DNA of 64,000 nucleotides from Ignavibacteria bacterium (GTDB lineage: Bacteria > Bacteroidota > Ignavibacteria > Kapaibacteriales > UBA961). The DNA lies in the NCBI GenBank assembly GCA_016720145.1, contig JADJXV010000024.1, forward strand, positions 186,001 through 250,000, in the 5' to 3' direction. A program made the translations under genes and the position numbers. The first letter of the stretch is position 1; every line of letters starts with the position of its first letter. The notes beneath the pieces were generated by a model. The model worked only from the letters and a program-made list of their open reading frames with translations, was not told where the DNA came from and did no database searches. This document shows positions 28,004 through 37,264 of this stretch, one piece after another.

Positions 28004-30112
28004 TTACATTAATAATATATACGCGACAGTCAAGAAATAAACAATCCCAAAATAGATGTTGATTTTCCGGATATTCATATTTTTCACGACATCCGGCTCG
28101 TAAATAGCATTGATGACAATGACAATTAAGAAATTTAAAAACACCACCGTGAATGTCAGCCAAAAGAGCAAATCTGCTTTGGTGAGATTATCAGAATGTG
28201 GCGTCGATGCTGAGAACGAAATTGAAAAAGCGACAATCGCCATAAATACACCCACACTCACCTCACCCATGTTCTCAAACGTAATGTCTTTTATAAATAG
28301 CAAGGCAATTGAAAGTATTCCAAAAAGAATCAACGGCAAGACAATTTCTAGTAGTGGAGATAGTATCTTACGCTTCACAAACAACCTGAAATTAATGCTT
28401 TTGAATTCATTCTTTGTTTCATTCACATTCGGGTCACCGTGCATACTGTAGCCAACATGCGTATCCACCGACACAAAAAACTTCTTTTTTTGCCATTCGG
28501 TGATTTTGAAATGTTCGATTTTATCCTTGTCTAATTCAAAACTCCGCTGGTCAAATGAAATCTTGATACGACTCGAAGGATTTAAAATCTCTGCTGAAAT
28601 GTAAATTTCTTGTTCGTCAAACGGATAGCGAGTCAAGTCATAATTCACATAAAATATACCGGAGACTTTGTAGAGCTTATAGACTGTTCGCCCATCTAAC
28701 TTCTCAAAAATCAACTCTTTCGTGCTTTGATTTGACTTCATATTCTGGAAAATGATGTACTGTTCGGATGATTTCAAGCTCGAGTCTAACTTCACCCAAT
28801 AATAAAAATCTGACGTAAAGGAATTTTCATTGATATTGATGTTGTATATATCAATGATCTCCATCCCAAAGAACAAATTAGGAATAATCTGCCGAGATTT
28901 ATTGAGTTGGAGCGGCATCGAATGAAGTTTGCCGGCTGTATATTCAGCAAAAAACAACTCCGGTAACACTGTCATCGTTGAATCAATATCAAAGATTTGA
29001 TTATCATTGCTAATGGTATTACCCTGCAAGCTATGAAAATAACGAGTAAAGTCAGCTTTGGTGATTGAAGAAGTGTCCGGGCGGAATATAAATTTAAATT
29101 TGAGGAGTTCGACGGCATCATAGCATCGCTTGACGAACATCGAATGATTCGGTGGTCTCTTGAATTTATCAGGAGTTGTAGTATTAAGACTCTCGATATC
29201 AAGGTGCAAATTCCTTGAGATAGCATCACTCGGATTAGAAATGAGAATCAACGTATTTTTATTATTCTTACCAAAATTATTGAGATAGCTTTGATTGATA
29301 ATATACGCATGTCCCATTATTTTAATAGCATTATAATGCGTATCCATGAATGGTATGAGCAAGTTGCCAATAGTTGAATGAACGTTCACTATCCAAAATT
29401 CATTGAGTGACTCCGGATGTTGGTGAATATATTCTTTTATTTCTGTCCATATTTCAAGTGAATCTTTGGGTGTAAATCCTCGCCCTTTCACTTTAAATGT
29501 ATGAGATACCGTTATGTTATGTTTGCGGAAAGATTCTTCAAAAAGTGTATGAACAGGATAATCATATTCTGTAATAAAATGAACCCGGCTCGCTTTTGTA
29601 ATGCTGCTAAGATACGCAGTGATATCTTCGGGTACATTGTCATTATTACCCGTGAAGAGTACATTTTTCCCAAAATCGAGTGAATTATGGTCAGCATTTA
29701 TCGAAACTACCGGGATGGAAGATGACTTGATAATCGGAGCTGCGTTCTTGAAATGCTCACCCCACGTATTGTCGATCACTGCAACTATATTAGAATCCTT
29801 AGCTATTGAATTATAGATAGATGCAATGGTCGCACTGTCCGATTTGGAGTCGAATGTTTTGAGTTCGAAGCGGTGATACGGCGATGACATACGACTCACA
29901 TATTCTTTCAAGCTCGACTCGTGCATCAAATCAAAATTGTTGGGTGGTGCTCCCGGCTTTTGAGGGTTAATGTATCGACCTACATATCCGATATACTTGA
30001 CAGCTTTTTCATCCGAACTTTTGCGCCCGAAAAATTGCCAAATACCATAGACAGCTATGATGACAAGGAGGATCGTACCTATAATCCGTGTGGTAGAATT
30101 ACTAATCTTCAT
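28004..30112 (-). CDS. Periplasmic-binding-protein/pentameric ligand-gated ion channel fusion
   Basis: A 702-residue inner-membrane protein. Residues 9-26 are a transmembrane or signal anchor. About 35-425 look like a type I periplasmic binding domain (IGYVGRYINPQKPG; VAVIDNTWGEHFKNAAPIIK; IPVVSINAD), as in amino-acid receptors. About 430-580 form the beta-sandwich extracellular domain of a Cys-loop-type channel, with the pro-loop DLTRYPFDEQ (Tyr496-Pro497-Phe498-Asp499) and no flanking cysteines, as in bacterial GLIC/ELIC-type channels. Four membrane helices follow: M1 584-606, M2 617-637, M3 646-671, M4 684-702. The protein ends right after M4. It should form a ligand-gated pore. Ligand and ion are unknown. 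The gene begins 28 bp after the TetR gene on the same strand. Confidence 0.85.
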   Translation of the reverse strand: MKISNSTTRIIGTILLVIIAVYGIWQFFGRKSSDEKAVKYIGYVGRYINPQKPGAPPNNFDLMHESSLKEYVSRMSSPYHRFELKTFDSKSDSATIASIYNSIAKDSNIVAVIDNTWGEHFKNAAPIIKSSSIPVVSINADHNSLDFGKNVLFTGNNDNVPEDITAYLSSITKASRVHFITEYDYPVHTLFEESFRKHNITVSHTFKVKGRGFTPKDSLEIWTEIKEYIHQHPESLNEFWIVNVHSTIGNLLIPFMDTHYNAIKIMGHAYIINQSYLNNFGKNNKNTLILISNPSDAISRNLHLDIESLNTTTPDKFKRPPNHSMFVKRCYDAVELLKFKFIFRPDTSSITKADFTRYFHSLQGNTISNDNQIFDIDSTMTVLPELFFAEYTAGKLHSMPLQLNKSRQIIPNLFFGMEIIDIYNININENSFTSDFYYWVKLDSSLKSSEQYIIFQNMKSNQSTKELIFEKLDGRTVYKLYKVSGIFYVNYDLTRYPFDEQEIYISAEILNPSSRIKISFDQRSFELDKDKIEHFKITEWQKKKFFVSVDTHVGYSMHGDPNVNETKNEFKSINFRLFVKRKILSPLLEIVLPLILFGILSIALLFIKDITFENMGEVSVGVFMAIVAFSISFSASTPHSDNLTKADLLFWLTFTVVFLNFLIVIVINAIYEPDVVKNMNIRKINIYFGIVYFLTVAYILLM

Positions 30113-30140
30113 AATTTATAACTATTGAGAATAGAAGTAA

Positions 30141-30698
30141 TTATCGGTATTTACTAATAATACATTCGATAATTTCTTCAATAGGATAGTCATCTGTATT
30201 TGAAACTATATAATTCATACAGATCCCATCGACGATTGAGAATAAGACAATCGCTTCGGTGTGATCAGAATGCGCGCCTCGAGGATCAAAAAATGTGGCA
30301 AGTGAAGTTATGATTTGATTCTGTATTTCTTTGTATTCCTGCCCAAGTACTTGTTCTAAAATAGGCTGACCTCTCATACCATAAAATAGCGACCAAAAAC
30401 GCGTATTCTCTTTGATACTCTTCACCACATTCGTCAAATACACCTCTAATTTTTCAGGTAACTCAGCGTATGGATCGATGTCCACCGTGTGCTGCATATC
30501 TGCAAATCGTGTCTGTATAATTTCACGAAGGAGAGCTTCTTTACCGGAATAATATCGATAGAGGAGTCCTTGTGCGACGTCGGCACGCTTGGCAATTGCT
30601 GAAATGGGAGTACGGTCATATCCATTCTCCGCAAAGAGTTCGAGCGCTGCATCGACGATGCGATCGCGGCTGCTGTCAGTTGTTTTTTTGGTTGTCAT
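30141..30698 (-). CDS. TetR-family transcriptional regulator
   Basis: A 185-residue repressor from the ATG at 30696-30698 (MTTKKTTDSSRDRIVDAALE). The N-terminal helix-turn-helix is canonical: ALELFAENGYDRTPISAIAK, then ADVAQGLLYRYYSGKEALL. The C-terminal ligand-binding half is variable. A 16-bp palindrome at 30717-30732 lies just upstream and is the likely operator, so the gene should repress itself. The channel gene follows after 28 bp and is probably in the same transcript. Signal molecule unknown. Confidence 0.9.
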   Translation of the reverse strand: MTTKKTTDSSRDRIVDAALELFAENGYDRTPISAIAKRADVAQGLLYRYYSGKEALLREIIQTRFADMQHTVDIDPYAELPEKLEVYLTNVVKSIKENTRFWSLFYGMRGQPILEQVLGQEYKEIQNQIITSLATFFDPRGAHSDHTEAIVLFSIVDGICMNYIVSNTDDYPIEEIIECIISKYR

Positions 30699-30716
30699 GT
30701 ATGTATTTAAGTAAGT

Positions 30717-30732
30717 GAATGAACATTCATTC
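30717..30732. promoter_or_regulatory. Probable TetR operator
   Basis: GAATGAACATTCATTC: perfect 7-bp arms with a 2-bp centre, 18 bp upstream of the regulator start. Its length and symmetry are typical of TetR-family operators. Confidence 0.7.
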
Positions 30733-30819
30733 GTAAAATTATCTCCTTTTTTCATATCATGCAAATTATATTTTTAAATAGCTATTCAGACTCACAGTTC
30801 AATTCAAGAATTTTCTCCC

Positions 30820-30827
30820 TATATTTG
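30820..30827 (+). promoter_or_regulatory. TAnnTTTG -7 promoter element before coaX
   Basis: TATATTTG, 44 bp upstream of the coaX start codon. Confidence 0.5.
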
Positions 30828-30870
30828 AAGTAATTAAAAGAATAGTTGCACTGTAGAAAGCATAGACAAT

Positions 30871-31626
30871 ATGAGATATGGCGCAATAGATGTTGGGAAT
30901 TCTCGGGTGAAGATACAGATTGACAGCGGTGCTGTGTTCAGCGCCGGATACAGTGAGAATAATACTGACATGCTCCGAAAAACAGTAGAGCGTCTGTCTG
31001 CTGATGGAGGCTTGAATGGCTATGTATGGGGAGTATCGAGTGTAGTGCCGTGGATAAGTGATGATGTTTTACCTGAAATTCTTGGGGATTCAACCCTCGT
31101 TTCATGCGTCGAACTTATTGATTCTCAACAAGTAATAGATATTTCGCATGTACAGGGTGCAGGGCATGACCGTATCATGGGGCTCATTGGCGCTCTCGGG
31201 CATTGCAAGCCTCCATTTATCACTGTCGATTGCGGTACGGCGATAACGATAAATTATGTCGATGAATATTCTGTTTTTCAGGGTGGTGCAATCCTGCCCG
31301 GTCTTTACACAGCAATTCAAGTATTGCATCATCGCACTGAACAGCTTCCCTTCTTGATGCCAAAAATCACATCTGAAATTAGTGGGAAAACCACCGTTGA
31401 TGCCATGGAAATAGGGAATTATTGGGGTGCGATCGGAGCAATTACTACAATTAGTGAAAGGATGATGAGTGATGCAAAACTTGATGAAATCCCGCTCGTG
31501 TTGACAGGCGGCGATCATAATCTCTTAATGCAAGGTCTCGATAGCAAACACTGTATCTCTGCTCCGAATCTTATACTTGAAGGAATACGTACATTATTAC
31601 TTAAACATTTCAAAATTGATGAATGA
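30871..31626 (+). CDS. coaX: Type III pantothenate kinase
   Basis: Phosphorylates pantothenate, the first step of coenzyme A synthesis. It is 251 residues long, normal for CoaX. It has the ASKHA phosphate-binding N-terminus AIDVGNSRVKIQ (Asp7, Gly9, Asn10), the AGHDRIMGLIGA segment and TVDCGTAITINYVD, with GGAILPGL following. The window also carries panC (61873), which makes pantothenate, but far away. The stop overlaps an ATG of the next frame (ATGA), so translation of the downstream lipoprotein may be coupled. Confidence 0.93.
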   Translation: MRYGAIDVGNSRVKIQIDSGAVFSAGYSENNTDMLRKTVERLSADGGLNGYVWGVSSVVPWISDDVLPEILGDSTLVSCVELIDSQQVIDISHVQGAGHDRIMGLIGALGHCKPPFITVDCGTAITINYVDEYSVFQGGAILPGLYTAIQVLHHRTEQLPFLMPKITSEISGKTTVDAMEIGNYWGAIGAITTISERMMSDAKLDEIPLVLTGGDHNLLMQGLDSKHCISAPNLILEGIRTLLLKHFKIDE

Positions 31627-31655
31627 ACAACCATTCAATATTTACAATTACTATT

Positions 31656-32285
31656 ATGAAATATTTACTTTTAATACTTACTTGTGTAGGATTTCCTGTG
31701 TTTTTTGCTGCATGCACGAATGATGAACATGCCGAGGAAGAGCTAGAAGAATTCAATGCAACAACTATCCAAATCGCTCGCAAAGAGAAGGATGCATTTA
31801 TCAAATCCGACCCGAAGTCGCCATTGATACCGGAGCAACAGAAAGTATTCAAGGGACTTAAGTATTTCCCGCCGACGGAGGCATTCTTTGTCGATGCTGC
31901 ATTTGACCAAGCCGAAGAACCGGATACGATTATAATGCTTACCTCCAAGTCGAACGACAAACGCCGTTATCTACGGTATGGTTTTTTAACGTTTACCCTC
32001 GGCGACTCGACGTACAAGCTTACGGCATTCAAGCCACTTGGGCAGGCGACCACAGCACTTTTTGTACCCTTTGGAGATGCGACCAATGGTCGATCGACCT
32101 ACGGCGCAGGGCGCTATATCGACTTAGAAGAAGAGTCAGGCGCGGATGAGTATCTTCTTGATTTTAATGCAGCTTACAATCCATATTGCGCATACAACTA
32201 TTCTTATAGCTGTCCGCTCGTGCCGGCTGAAAATATTCTGAAGGTGAGTATTAAAGCCGGTGAGAAGAAGTTTGGGGAGGAGTGA
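31656..32285 (+). CDS. DUF1684 lipoprotein
   Basis: A lipoprotein with signal MKYLLLILTCVGFPVFFAAC. The lipobox FAAC gives lipidation at Cys20. The chosen ATG gives 209 residues. The frame also has an ATG at 31623 overlapping the coaX stop. The C-terminal half matches DUF1684: FVPFGDATNGRSTYGAGRYI, LDFNAAYNPYCAYNYSYSCP and ENILKVSIKAGEK. The family is widespread in Bacteroidetes and of unknown function, probably acting at the cell envelope. Confidence 0.85.
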   Translation: MKYLLLILTCVGFPVFFAACTNDEHAEEELEEFNATTIQIARKEKDAFIKSDPKSPLIPEQQKVFKGLKYFPPTEAFFVDAAFDQAEEPDTIIMLTSKSNDKRRYLRYGFLTFTLGDSTYKLTAFKPLGQATTALFVPFGDATNGRSTYGAGRYIDLEEESGADEYLLDFNAAYNPYCAYNYSYSCPLVPAENILKVSIKAGEKKFGEE

Positions 32286-32388
32286 GTTTTAAGGTTGTGA
32301 CCAGGGATTACTTTTTCTTAAACTTCAACAGCTGTAACATCCTTATTCATAAAATACCAAGATAAATCAGCGAACGATACTAGCTGAG

Positions 32389-32498
32389 ATTAGTCAAACT
32401 TTAGTCAAACTTTAGTCTAACTTTAGTCAAACATTAGTCAAACATTAGTCAAACATTAGTCTAACTTTAGTCAAACTTTAGTCAAACTTTAGTCAACC
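32389..32498. repeat. Ten tandem 11-bp units, TTTAGTCAAAC type
   Basis: Uninterrupted units of exactly 11 bp: variants ATTAGTCAAAC, TTTAGTCAAAC, TTTAGTCTAAC, ATTAGTCTAAC and a final TTTAGTCAACC. The array ends 21 bp before the start codon of the CHAP gene. Confidence 0.95.
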
Positions 32499-32519
32499 AT
32501 TTCATCCATCCAATATCCC

Positions 32520-33146
32520 ATGTCTGACAGCAAGAATAGATCATCGGCACGCACATTCCTCTTTCTTGCTTGCGGAATAATCGTCGTCGCTCTCGTGGGA
32601 GTATGGACATTCAAGAATTTCAACTTCAATCGGCGCTATACGGTGGGTCAGGCAATAGATAGTTTGAATGGCGTGCAGGTCTATTACAATGGCATGAGCA
32701 ATGTGACGGGACGTAATCTGACGGAAGACAACTATAATCTGGGGCTGAAATACCAATGTGTGGAGTTCGTAAAACGATATTATTACGAACACTTACACCA
32801 CAAAATGCCCGACGCAAGCGGCAATGCAAAAGATTTCTTCGATGCTACGCTACCTGACAGCACAATCAACCCAAAACGCGGACTCATTCAATATCGCAAT
32901 TCAAGCAAGACCATGCCGGCACCGGATGACCTGCTCATCTTCAGTGGTTCAGCGCTGAACTCGTACGGTCACGTCGCCATCATTGCCCGCGTCACAGAGA
33001 ATGAGATAGAAATTATCCAGCAGAATCCGGGGTCCGTACAGTCCGTCGCGCGAGAAATTACCCTCGAAACTTTCAACGGAAATGGCATATTCGGAGCGAG
33101 CGGATACCGGGTGGCTGCGGAAAGCGGTTGTCAAAAAAGAGGCTAA
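32520..33146 (+). CDS. Membrane-anchored CHAP-domain peptidoglycan amidase/endopeptidase
   Basis: A cysteine peptidase of the NlpC/P60-CHAP superfamily expected to cut peptidoglycan amide bonds in the periplasm. It is 208 residues long. A single N-terminal transmembrane segment (about 12-30) is followed by the CHAP domain. The catalytic Cys80 lies in YQCVEFVKRYYYE and His151 in YGHVAIIARV, with a Glu in EIEIIQQNPG completing the set. The start codon sits immediately downstream of the 11-bp array, which may therefore lie in its promoter or leader. Confidence 0.88.
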   Translation: MSDSKNRSSARTFLFLACGIIVVALVGVWTFKNFNFNRRYTVGQAIDSLNGVQVYYNGMSNVTGRNLTEDNYNLGLKYQCVEFVKRYYYEHLHHKMPDASGNAKDFFDATLPDSTINPKRGLIQYRNSSKTMPAPDDLLIFSGSALNSYGHVAIIARVTENEIEIIQQNPGSVQSVAREITLETFNGNGIFGASGYRVAAESGCQKRG

Positions 33147-33238
33147 GGTATTTAGAAAATAAGAAGTTTCTCTGGTGGTTATTGTGGAAGTAGGGATATA
33201 GGTCGCACGGGCGAATCTCTTTTGCCATAGTCGACCCA

Positions 33239-33266
33239 GGGGCGGATGAATACAATTCGCTCCTAC
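33239..33266. repeat. Family D inverted-repeat fragment
   Basis: GGGGCGGATGAATACAATTC then GCTCCTAC, a single imperfect unit in the spacer 33147-33376. Confidence 0.55.
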
Positions 33267-33376
33267 AATGGAATTTGAAGTTCTGCCCCTCAGAGAACCA
33301 ACTGGTTACTGGTTAATGAAGTATTACAGCTGTCATCTATCCATACATCCCCAACTATTACTATTCAATTTCCACT

Positions 33377-34320
33377 ATGCGCACAACTACACTATTCTTC
33401 GCATTTGTTCTCCTTGTTATTCCATTTACCCCTCAATCGGGATATTCCTGCATCAATGAATATCGAGCGTATCTCGATGGCAATATAGTAGTTAAAGATG
33501 TTGAAGGCGTAGCTCCAAGAGGACGTTTTTCACAACGAGAAACACAGATTCTGCATAATGCTCTTCACCGTGCAGACAGTACGTATGCAGCCACTGGTAG
33601 CATAGAAGACTACTCCGATTATGGCGCAATGCTTGCCTATAATGGCAAATATCTTCAGGCAAAAGAAGTGTTTGTCGCAATAGAACAGCAGTCCCCGGGC
33701 GCTATACCACCGCTGCAAATCTAGGCACATGCTATGAACTATTAGGTCAAAATGACTCGGCGTTTTACTGGATAACACGAGCTGTGGGCATCAACCCGGA
33801 GTCGCATCACTCTTCAGAATGGATACATGTTAAGATTCTCGAAGCAAAGCTGAATTCCAAGGGAAATCCTCAGTATTTTCAAACGCATAGTATCCTCGGG
33901 CTCGACTTTGGTGAAGGTGAAACTCCTCAAAACATACACAATATTGACCTCATTGCGGTACGCGCGAATCTCTACGAACAGCTTGGTGAACGCATGAGTT
34001 TTGTCGAGCCCAAAGATCCGATAGTAGCTCAACTGATTTTTGATTTGGGGAATATAAACGCGATGACCATTGATGTGAAAAGTGCTCTGCAAGTATATGA
34101 AATAGCAGAAAAATACGGATTCTCATCTGAACTCCTCGACAAACGCCGAAAGCACTTTGAGGCGTTGCAATGGCAAGCAGAATTTATGAATACAACAGTT
34201 GGCTGGGCTAAAGCAAATCCAATTGTTGCATTCCTACTTCTCTTGGTAAGTAGCGTTGCTTTTATACTATGGCTTATATTTGTAGTGCAGAAGTACCGAA
34301 GCAAGAAGGCAGGTAAATAG
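33377..34320 (+). pseudogene. TPR-like secreted/membrane protein, frameshifted
   Basis: A signal peptide (MRTTTLFFAFVLLVIPFTPQ) and helical tetratricopeptide-like repeats (DYSDYGAMLAYNGKYLQAKE; TTAANLGTCYELLGQNDSAF) are followed by a C-terminal transmembrane segment (IVAFLLLLVSSVAFILWLIF). The first frame stops at 33724. The second frame is open from about 33700 to 34320, and the join at QQSPG/RYTTAANLG reads naturally if one base is restored near 33700. Full length would be about 314 residues. Function unknown. A real mutation and a sequencing error are equally possible. Confidence 0.75.
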
Positions 34321-34473
34321 TACGCTGAATTTCACTTCGTGGGCAATGTAGTGAAATGAAAATGAGTTCTGAAAATCTCGTACAAGATAAGCAGTCGGAT
34401 TAAAGTGATACCCACTAACATCATCATTTACCACAACGTTTTGATTACTATTATACCGGAGAACTTAATACGT

Positions 34474-35502
34474 ATGAATGAAATCAATCTACACATTATC
34501 GGCGATATCAAAGCAATTCTCGCCAATGCGCGAGAACGTGCTGTTCGATCCGTAGATTTTGAGCGAACGCTGATGTACTGGAATATCGGCAAGCGTATTT
34601 TTGAAGAAGAGCAGCAAGGCAAAGAACGCGCCGACTATGGAACGTACCTGATTAAACACCTTGCCTAACAACTGGAACCTGAGTATGGCAGTGGGTTTGG
34701 AAGAAGACAATTGGAGCGTTGTCGCAAGTTTTATCAAATGTTTCCAATTGCGTCCACACTGTGGACGCAATTAACATGGTCACAATATAAACTGCTGTTG
34801 CGCTTTGACGACGACCACAAACGAGCGTTTTATATTGCCGAAGCAGTCAAAAACAACTGGACTGTACGCCAACTTGAACGTCAGATTAACAGCCAACTCT
34901 ATGAGCGGCTTTTGCTAAGCAATGACAAAGAAAGCGTTCTGGAAGTCGCCCACAATGAAAAACTACCGACAAGCCCCCAAGAAATCATTAAAGACCCGAT
35001 GGTGTTGGAATTTCTGGGCTTAAAACGCGAATCAGCATACTATGAAAAGGATTTGGAAGGTGCGGTGATTACACATTTACAGGACTTTCTCCTGGAATTG
35101 GGCAACGGCTTTTCATTCGTCGCGAGACAAAAGCGGGTTCATTTGGACGGCGATGAGTTTTTTGTGGATTTGGTGTTTTACAATCGCTTACTGCAATGCT
35201 TTGTACTGTTTGAAATTAAAACGATCAAACTCACCCATGAACATTTGGGGCAGTTGCAAATGTATGTAAATTATTATGACAGAAAGGAAAAGCTACCACA
35301 TGAAAAGCCAACCATCGGTATTCTCTTATGTGCCGATAAGAACGACGCGGTTGTCAAATATTCTCTGCCATCTGACAATCAAACGATAGTGGCGAGTGAA
35401 TATCAGCTCTATTTACCAAGCGAACACCAGCTCTTGGCAGAAGTACGGAAAGAACTTGATTCATTCCAAATCAAAAACGATACCGAAGACTATCAAGAGT
35501 AA
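34474..35502 (+). pseudogene. DUF1016 (YhcG-type) PD-(D/E)XK nuclease with an in-frame stop
   Basis: Encodes the DUF1016 family, whose C-terminus is a restriction-type nuclease fold (DEFFVDLVFYNRLLQCFVLFEIKT contains the D...ExK residues). The reading frame starts at MNEINLHIIGDIKAIL and is uninterrupted in phase over 342 codons except for one TAA at 34666-34668, between HLA and QLEPEYG. Both halves are otherwise intact. Either the gene was inactivated by a single substitution or the base is miscalled. A TTG at 34711 could restart translation but would lose the N-terminal domain. Confidence 0.85.
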
Positions 35503-35597
35503 CATCCCTGCATCAATCGGCGCAATTATAGTTCGATGGTTGCAAAGCATGGAATAGAATTTGATGATTACTTCACTGACAGAAAATATCCCTTCGC

Positions 35598-35630
35598 CCG
35601 AGAGTATCGCTTAAGAGCAATGCCTTCGGT
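35598..35630. repeat. Hairpin family F copy
   Basis: CCGAGAGTATCGCTTAAGAG then CAATGCCTTCGG, in the spacer before the DinB gene. Confidence 0.65.
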
Positions 35631-35746
35631 GTAGGAGAAACAATGATCAAGTAATAATCCTGCACAATCAATAAAAGTGGCTGATAAATCAACAAGCACG
35701 AAAAAAAACAAACAAATAAAACGACAAATACCCCTACTCTACAACA

Positions 35747-36265
35747 ATGACACTATCCCAAGATTTACTCCACGAACTGCGCCTCGAAGCACAGGTGACG
35801 CGCAGATTTCTAGAACGGGTACCGTTTGATCAGGCGGATTTCCGTCCTCATGCTTTGTCCGAACCGTTAGGACGACTCGCTATTCATGTGGCTGAAATTA
35901 TCGCGTGGTGGAGAGAATGTATCGTTAATAACAGTCTGGATTTCATCGACTTCGAACCGAAAGATATACGTTCGTCGGATGAACTTCTCCGCTATTTCGA
36001 CGAATTGCTGCGTGAAGCAGAGTCAGCACTACTCAATGCCCAGGATGAAGATTTCCAAAACCTATGGTCCATGAAGCATGGAGAAGACATTCTCTTTACG
36101 TTACCCAAAAAACAAGTGCTTCGCCATTTTTGTCTGCATCATCTTGTGCATCATCGCGCTCAATTGGGCATCTATTTGCGACTTCTTGGCATTCAAGTGC
36201 CTGATACGTATGGCCCTTCTGCTGATGACGAAGACGTGATTATGATTACTCCGTATAGCATCTGA
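35747..36265 (+). CDS. DinB-superfamily protein
   Basis: A four-helix-bundle protein of 172 residues. The DinB metal-binding histidines appear in IHVAEIIAWW and in HHLVHHRAQLGIYLRLL, and the family ending PDTYGPSADDE is present. Members are metal-dependent and some act as thiol (bacillithiol-type) transferases. The reaction of this one is unknown. It is a single gene flanked by family F hairpins. Confidence 0.85.
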   Translation: MTLSQDLLHELRLEAQVTRRFLERVPFDQADFRPHALSEPLGRLAIHVAEIIAWWRECIVNNSLDFIDFEPKDIRSSDELLRYFDELLREAESALLNAQDEDFQNLWSMKHGEDILFTLPKKQVLRHFCLHHLVHHRAQLGIYLRLLGIQVPDTYGPSADDEDVIMITPYSI

Positions 36266-36274
36266 CCTCTCCTC

Positions 36275-36432
36275 CCGAGAGTATCGCTTCAGAGCGATGC
36301 CCTCGGTGTATGGAAAATGAGCCGTTCCTATCGGAACTACAAATAACATTAAAAAAAAACGTCGCAGACGTTTCAAACCGCAAGAGAGCCATCGGCTCGA
36401 ACCAAATTGTTGGGCTGGATTTCAATCCAGTC
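36275..36432. repeat. Family F hairpin and AGAGCCATCGGCTCG element
   Basis: 36275-36306 is CCGAGAGTATCGCTTCAGAG then CGATGCCCTCGG. 36384-36432 is AGAGCCATCGGCTCGAACCA...TTGGGCTGGATTTCAATCCA then GTCC, homologous to 23077-23129. Confidence 0.7.
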
Positions 36433-36470
36433 CCAAATATATAATCAGCAACCCAAACAAATCCAACAAC

Positions 36471-37043
36471 ATGAAGCAATTTCTACTCCTAACAACAATC
36501 CTTCTTCTCATTTCCTGCAACAAGCCGGAGGGCATGACACGTTCGCCCGAATCTGTTCCCGCAGCCGGGGCTGAAGTGCAGTCCTCAAGCGGACAATTCA
36601 CCGTACACCTGCCGCCCGACTTCCCAACTCCCGAAGCAGACACGCAGCGCATCGAAACTCCTGCGGGCGATAGTATTTCGATGTATTCCTATATCTCGGA
36701 ACATGTACGTGGTGTATGTATTTTTGGGTCGAATGAATATTCATTCACTACCTTCAAAAATCAAGACCCCGACGATATGCTCGAAAATGCACGGGACGCC
36801 GCCGTCAAGCAGTGGAATGCAAAGCTCACGACATCGAATTTTTTCAATGATGGCAAAAAACGCGGTATCTCCTTTTATTTCATTACCAAATCAGAAGGTA
36901 AAGACTTTTTCGGTCGCTTCGACTATGTGATTAGCAAGCCGCGAATGTATCAAGTGGGATTCCTTTCGCATGATAAATCGGAAATTCTGAAGCCCGAGAT
37001 TCAGCGGTATTTTGGTTCGCTTTTGGTGCCGGTGGCGATGTAA
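36471..37043 (+). CDS. Hypothetical lipoprotein
   Basis: A 190-residue protein with a lipoprotein signal (MKQFLLLTTILLLISC, lipidated at Cys16). The mature part has alternating beta-strands (GQFTVHLPPDFPTPEAD; MYSYISEHVRGVCIFGSNEY; GKDFFGRFDYVISKPRMYQV) like small lipoproteins that check a stress or transport function, but I recognise no family. Probably periplasmic. Confidence 0.7.
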   Translation: MKQFLLLTTILLLISCNKPEGMTRSPESVPAAGAEVQSSSGQFTVHLPPDFPTPEADTQRIETPAGDSISMYSYISEHVRGVCIFGSNEYSFTTFKNQDPDDMLENARDAAVKQWNAKLTTSNFFNDGKKRGISFYFITKSEGKDFFGRFDYVISKPRMYQVGFLSHDKSEILKPEIQRYFGSLLVPVAM

Positions 37044-37152
37044 TTCTTGCGTTGATGGCACGCTGATGGCGCTGAATTTTATGATGTTCGCTGATGTTGG
37101 AGGGTTTGAAACAGAAAATACTTTCAACTTAAGGAAGAAATCGGCATGTATT

Positions 37153-37202
37153 TGAACACTTCGACAAGCTCAGTGTGACGATAAGTCGTTCGTCATGCTG
37201 AG
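37153..37202. repeat. Left part of the REP-like repeat split by the IS
   Basis: GAACACTTCGACAAGCTCAG then TGTGACGATAAGTCGTTCGT then CATGCTGAG. It continues at 38816 as AGCTTGTCGAAGCATCAAGC. The uninterrupted version is at 8749-8820. Confidence 0.85.
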
Positions 37203-37264
37203 TTCCTAAGAGGCGGCCCGCCCCTATCAAAAAGTAATGACAAAATAATTTTGCTGTAGTTTTT

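Noticed and set aside
32389..32498. Possible CRISPR array
   Set aside because: The 11-bp units are directly contiguous with no spacers, and no cas genes are present.
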